From the NCBI GenBank assembly GCA_024403585.1, contig JAKSRN010000111.1:1-6300 (forward strand): a DNA stretch of 6,300 nt, given 5' to 3'. Position 1 is the first letter of the stretch, and each line of letters begins with the position of its first letter. The position numbers and the translations under genes were made by a program. The notes under the pieces are model-generated. The model was not told where the DNA came from and made no database searches. It saw only the letters and a program-made list of their open reading frames with translations. The stretch comes from Lachnospiraceae bacterium (GTDB taxonomy: Bacteria; Bacillota; Clostridia; Lachnospirales; Lachnospiraceae). This document shows positions 4,094 to 6,300 of the stretch, piece after piece.

Positions 4094-6277
4094 ATGAACA
4101 TCATTAAGAGAAATGGATCAGAGGTAGAGTTTGATCTTGACAAGATCATAGTTGCCATCACAAAAGCAAGCAATGCCTGTGAGACCAATCGCTTATCTAC
4201 TGACCAGGTTCAGGATATCGCTGACTACGTGGAATACAGATGTGCAAAGATGAATCGTGCTGTATCTGTAGAAGAGATTCAGGATATGGTAGAGAACCAG
4301 ATCATGGCTACCGGTGCATTTGAGATTGCCCGCCGCTATGTTCGTTATCGTTTCCAGAGAACCCTGGTTCGTAAAGCAAACAGTACAGATAACAGAATCC
4401 TTTCACTGATCGAGTGTAACAACGAAGAGGTGAAACAGGAGAATTCCAATAAGAACCCAACCGTAAACAGCGTACAGCGTGATTACATGGCAGGTGAGGT
4501 AAGCCGTGACCTGACAAACCGTATCCTGCTGTCACAGGAGATCGTTGAGGCTGACCGCAACGGTATCATCCATTTCCATGATGGTGACTACTTTGCACAG
4601 CATATGCACAACTGCGATCTGGTTAACCTGGAGGATATGCTCCAGAACGGTACCGTAATCAGTGAGACAATGATCGAGAAACCACACAGTTTCTCCACTG
4701 CCTGCAACATTGCAACACAGATCATTGCGCAGGTTGCTTCCAGCCAGTACGGCGGACAGAGTATCTCTCTTACACATCTGGCACCATTCGTGCAGGTTTC
4801 CAGAGAGAAGATCAGAAAAGAAGTTCTGGAGGAGATGGAATTCCTTCAGTGCCAGCCATCAACTGAGCAGCTGTCTGAGATCGTTGAGAGACGTCTCCAT
4901 GCTGAGATCGAGAAGGGTGTTCAGACACTGCAGTATCAGGTAGTAACTCTGATGACTACAAACGGTCAGGCACCATTCATCACCTTCTTCATGTATCTGA
5001 ATGAGGCAAAGAATGAGCAGGAGAAGAAAGACCTGGCTCTGATCATTGAGGAGACTCTGAAACAGAGATTCCAGGGTGTTAAGAATGAGGCCGGTGTATT
5101 CGTTACGCCAGCATTTCCAAAGCTGATCTATGTTCTGGAGGATGATAACATTACAGAGGATTCTGAGTACTGGTATCTGTCAGAGCTGGCAGCTAAATGT
5201 ACAGCAAAACGTATGGTTCCTGATTATATCTCAGAGAAGGTAATGAAGGAGCTGAAAGTAGATTCCAACGGTGACGGACACTGCTACACCTGCATGGGTT
5301 GCAGAAGCTTCCTGACACCATATGTAGATGAGAACGGCAAAGCAAAATACTATGGCCGTTTCAATCAGGGTGTTGTTACCATCAACCTGGTTGATGTTGC
5401 TTGTTCTGCCTGCGTAGACGGAAAGAACGAAGCAAAATTCTGGGAGATCCTGGAGGATCGTCTGGAGCTTTGCCACCGCGGACTGCGCGCCCGTCACGAG
5501 AGACTGAAAGGTACTCTGACTGATGCGGCTCCGATCCTGTGGCAGTATGGTGCTCTTGCACGTCTGAAAAAGGGTCAGACCATTGATTCCCTTCTGTATG
5601 GAGGATATTCCACACTTTCCCTTGGCTATGCCGGTCTGTGGGAATGTGTATATGAAGTAACAGGCAAGAAGCTGACTGAGAAAGAGGGAGAAGAGTTCGG
5701 TATCCGCGTTATGGAGAAACTGAATGAGGCCTGTGCTAAGTGGAAAGCAGCTGAGAACATTCATTATTCTCTCTACGGAACTCCACTGGAGTCCACCACT
5801 TACAAATTCTCCAAGTGCCTGCAGAAACGTTTCGGCATCATTCCGGGCGTAACAGATAAGAACTATATCACAAACTCTTATCATGTACATGTTACAGAGG
5901 AGATCGATGCATTCTCCAAACTTGCACTGGAGAGCAAATTCCAGGCTCTGTCACCAGGTGGTGCCATCAGCTATGTGGAAGTACCGAATATGCAGGATAA
6001 CATCGATGCAGTTCTGAAGATCATGCAGTTCATCTATGAGAACATCATGTACGCAGAGCTGAATACAAAGAGCGACTACTGTCAGGTATGTGGTTACGAC
6101 GGAGAGATCCAGGTAATCAATGATGAGAGCGGAAAACTGGTTTGGGAGTGTCCAAACTGCAAGAACCGTGATCAGGACAGAATGAATGTTGCAAGAAGAA
6201 CCTGTGGCTATATTGGTACACAGTATTGGAATCAGGGTAGAACACAGGAGATCAAAGAGAGAGTTCTGCATCTGTAA
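4094..6277 (+). CDS. nrdD: Anaerobic (class III) ribonucleoside-triphosphate reductase, large subunit
   Basis: A 727-residue glycyl-radical enzyme that reduces ribonucleoside triphosphates to deoxyribonucleotides without oxygen. Residues 2-92 form the ATP-cone that sets activity by ATP/dATP (MNIIKRNGSEVEFDLDKI at the start). The catalytic barrel follows, with Cys174 (HNCDL), the probable thiyl residue, and Cys403 (MGCRSFL), the probable partner of the T4 Cys290 type. At the C-terminus a zinc site is made by Cys663, Cys666, Cys686 and Cys689, and the glycyl-radical motif RRTCGYIG carries Gly705. Length and domain order match complete NrdD. The ATG has AGGAG (4081-4085) 8 nt upstream. It needs the radical-SAM activase NrdG, usually encoded next door and presumably beyond the right edge. 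Well-studied members use formate as electron donor; that this one does is inference. Paired NrdR boxes and a structured leader precede it. The frame is intact and ends in TAA. Confidence 0.97.
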   Translation: MNIIKRNGSEVEFDLDKIIVAITKASNACETNRLSTDQVQDIADYVEYRCAKMNRAVSVEEIQDMVENQIMATGAFEIARRYVRYRFQRTLVRKANSTDNRILSLIECNNEEVKQENSNKNPTVNSVQRDYMAGEVSRDLTNRILLSQEIVEADRNGIIHFHDGDYFAQHMHNCDLVNLEDMLQNGTVISETMIEKPHSFSTACNIATQIIAQVASSQYGGQSISLTHLAPFVQVSREKIRKEVLEEMEFLQCQPSTEQLSEIVERRLHAEIEKGVQTLQYQVVTLMTTNGQAPFITFFMYLNEAKNEQEKKDLALIIEETLKQRFQGVKNEAGVFVTPAFPKLIYVLEDDNITEDSEYWYLSELAAKCTAKRMVPDYISEKVMKELKVDSNGDGHCYTCMGCRSFLTPYVDENGKAKYYGRFNQGVVTINLVDVACSACVDGKNEAKFWEILEDRLELCHRGLRARHERLKGTLTDAAPILWQYGALARLKKGQTIDSLLYGGYSTLSLGYAGLWECVYEVTGKKLTEKEGEEFGIRVMEKLNEACAKWKAAENIHYSLYGTPLESTTYKFSKCLQKRFGIIPGVTDKNYITNSYHVHVTEEIDAFSKLALESKFQALSPGGAISYVEVPNMQDNIDAVLKIMQFIYENIMYAELNTKSDYCQVCGYDGEIQVINDESGKLVWECPNCKNRDQDRMNVARRTCGYIGTQYWNQGRTQEIKERVLHL

Positions 6278-6300
6278 TCACTTAAAAATAATCATGATAA

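Noticed and set aside
4078..4107. 9-codon frame ATGAGGAGAGAG... overlapping the nrdD start
   Set aside because: It begins within the nrdD ribosome binding region, with no ribosome site of its own; the better-placed ATG at 4094 explains the signal.
5231..5890. 219-codon open frame on the minus strand inside nrdD
   Set aside because: It is antisense to a clear NrdD coding region, with no family motif and no upstream signals; a shadow frame.
6278..6300. Start of nrdG after nrdD
   Set aside because: An ATG occurs at 6294, but there is no ribosome binding site before it and only two codons remain, so nothing can be assigned.

Overview
The window holds three complete protein genes, each apparently its own transcription unit, with two well-organised intergenic control regions. 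The likely host is an anaerobic Firmicute, most plausibly a Lachnospiraceae-type gut Clostridia (Blautia/Ruminococcus/Dorea-like). This is inferred from an oxygen-sensitive glycyl-radical ribonucleotide reductase, a ZTP riboswitch on a formate-THF ligase gene, strong AGGAG-type ribosome binding sites, moderate GC in the genes with AT-rich spacers, and strong codon bias. Genus cannot be fixed from sequence reading alone.

Layout. Positions 49-1734 (minus): fhs, formate--tetrahydrofolate ligase. Its leader (about 1735-1940, minus) carries a ZTP (pfl-motif) riboswitch followed by an intrinsic terminator, driven by a near-consensus promoter at 1947-1975. A divergent AT-rich spacer contains a 15-bp direct repeat and an extended -10 promoter for the next gene. 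Positions 2193-3674 (plus): a secreted NlpC/P60 peptidoglycan hydrolase with a PcsB/CwlO-like coiled-coil N-terminus and a roughly 115-residue alanine-rich linker. A strong GNRA-loop terminator at 3712-3741 closes that unit. The spacer then carries two NrdR boxes 32 bp apart, a promoter with a perfect TATAAT, and a roughly 107-nt leader that can fold into two hairpins or competing long-range pairings. Positions 4094-6277 (plus): nrdD, the anaerobic ribonucleoside-triphosphate reductase. Its activase gene nrdG is not inside the window.

How the genes relate. fhs consumes formate to charge tetrahydrofolate for purine and one-carbon metabolism, and its riboswitch senses ZTP/ZMP, the alarm signal for 10-formyl-THF shortage. 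NrdD makes deoxyribonucleotides and, in well-studied members, oxidises formate as reductant; its promoter carries sites for the nucleotide-sensing repressor NrdR. Two of the three genes therefore sit in nucleotide and formate metabolism. The middle gene is a cell-wall enzyme with no obvious functional link.

I did not find a clearly new multi-gene system. The least explained element is the structured leader of nrdD (3987-4093), which matches no riboswitch class I recognise. The alanine-rich repeat tract of the cell-wall hydrolase and the repeated motif in the divergent spacer are secondary points of interest.
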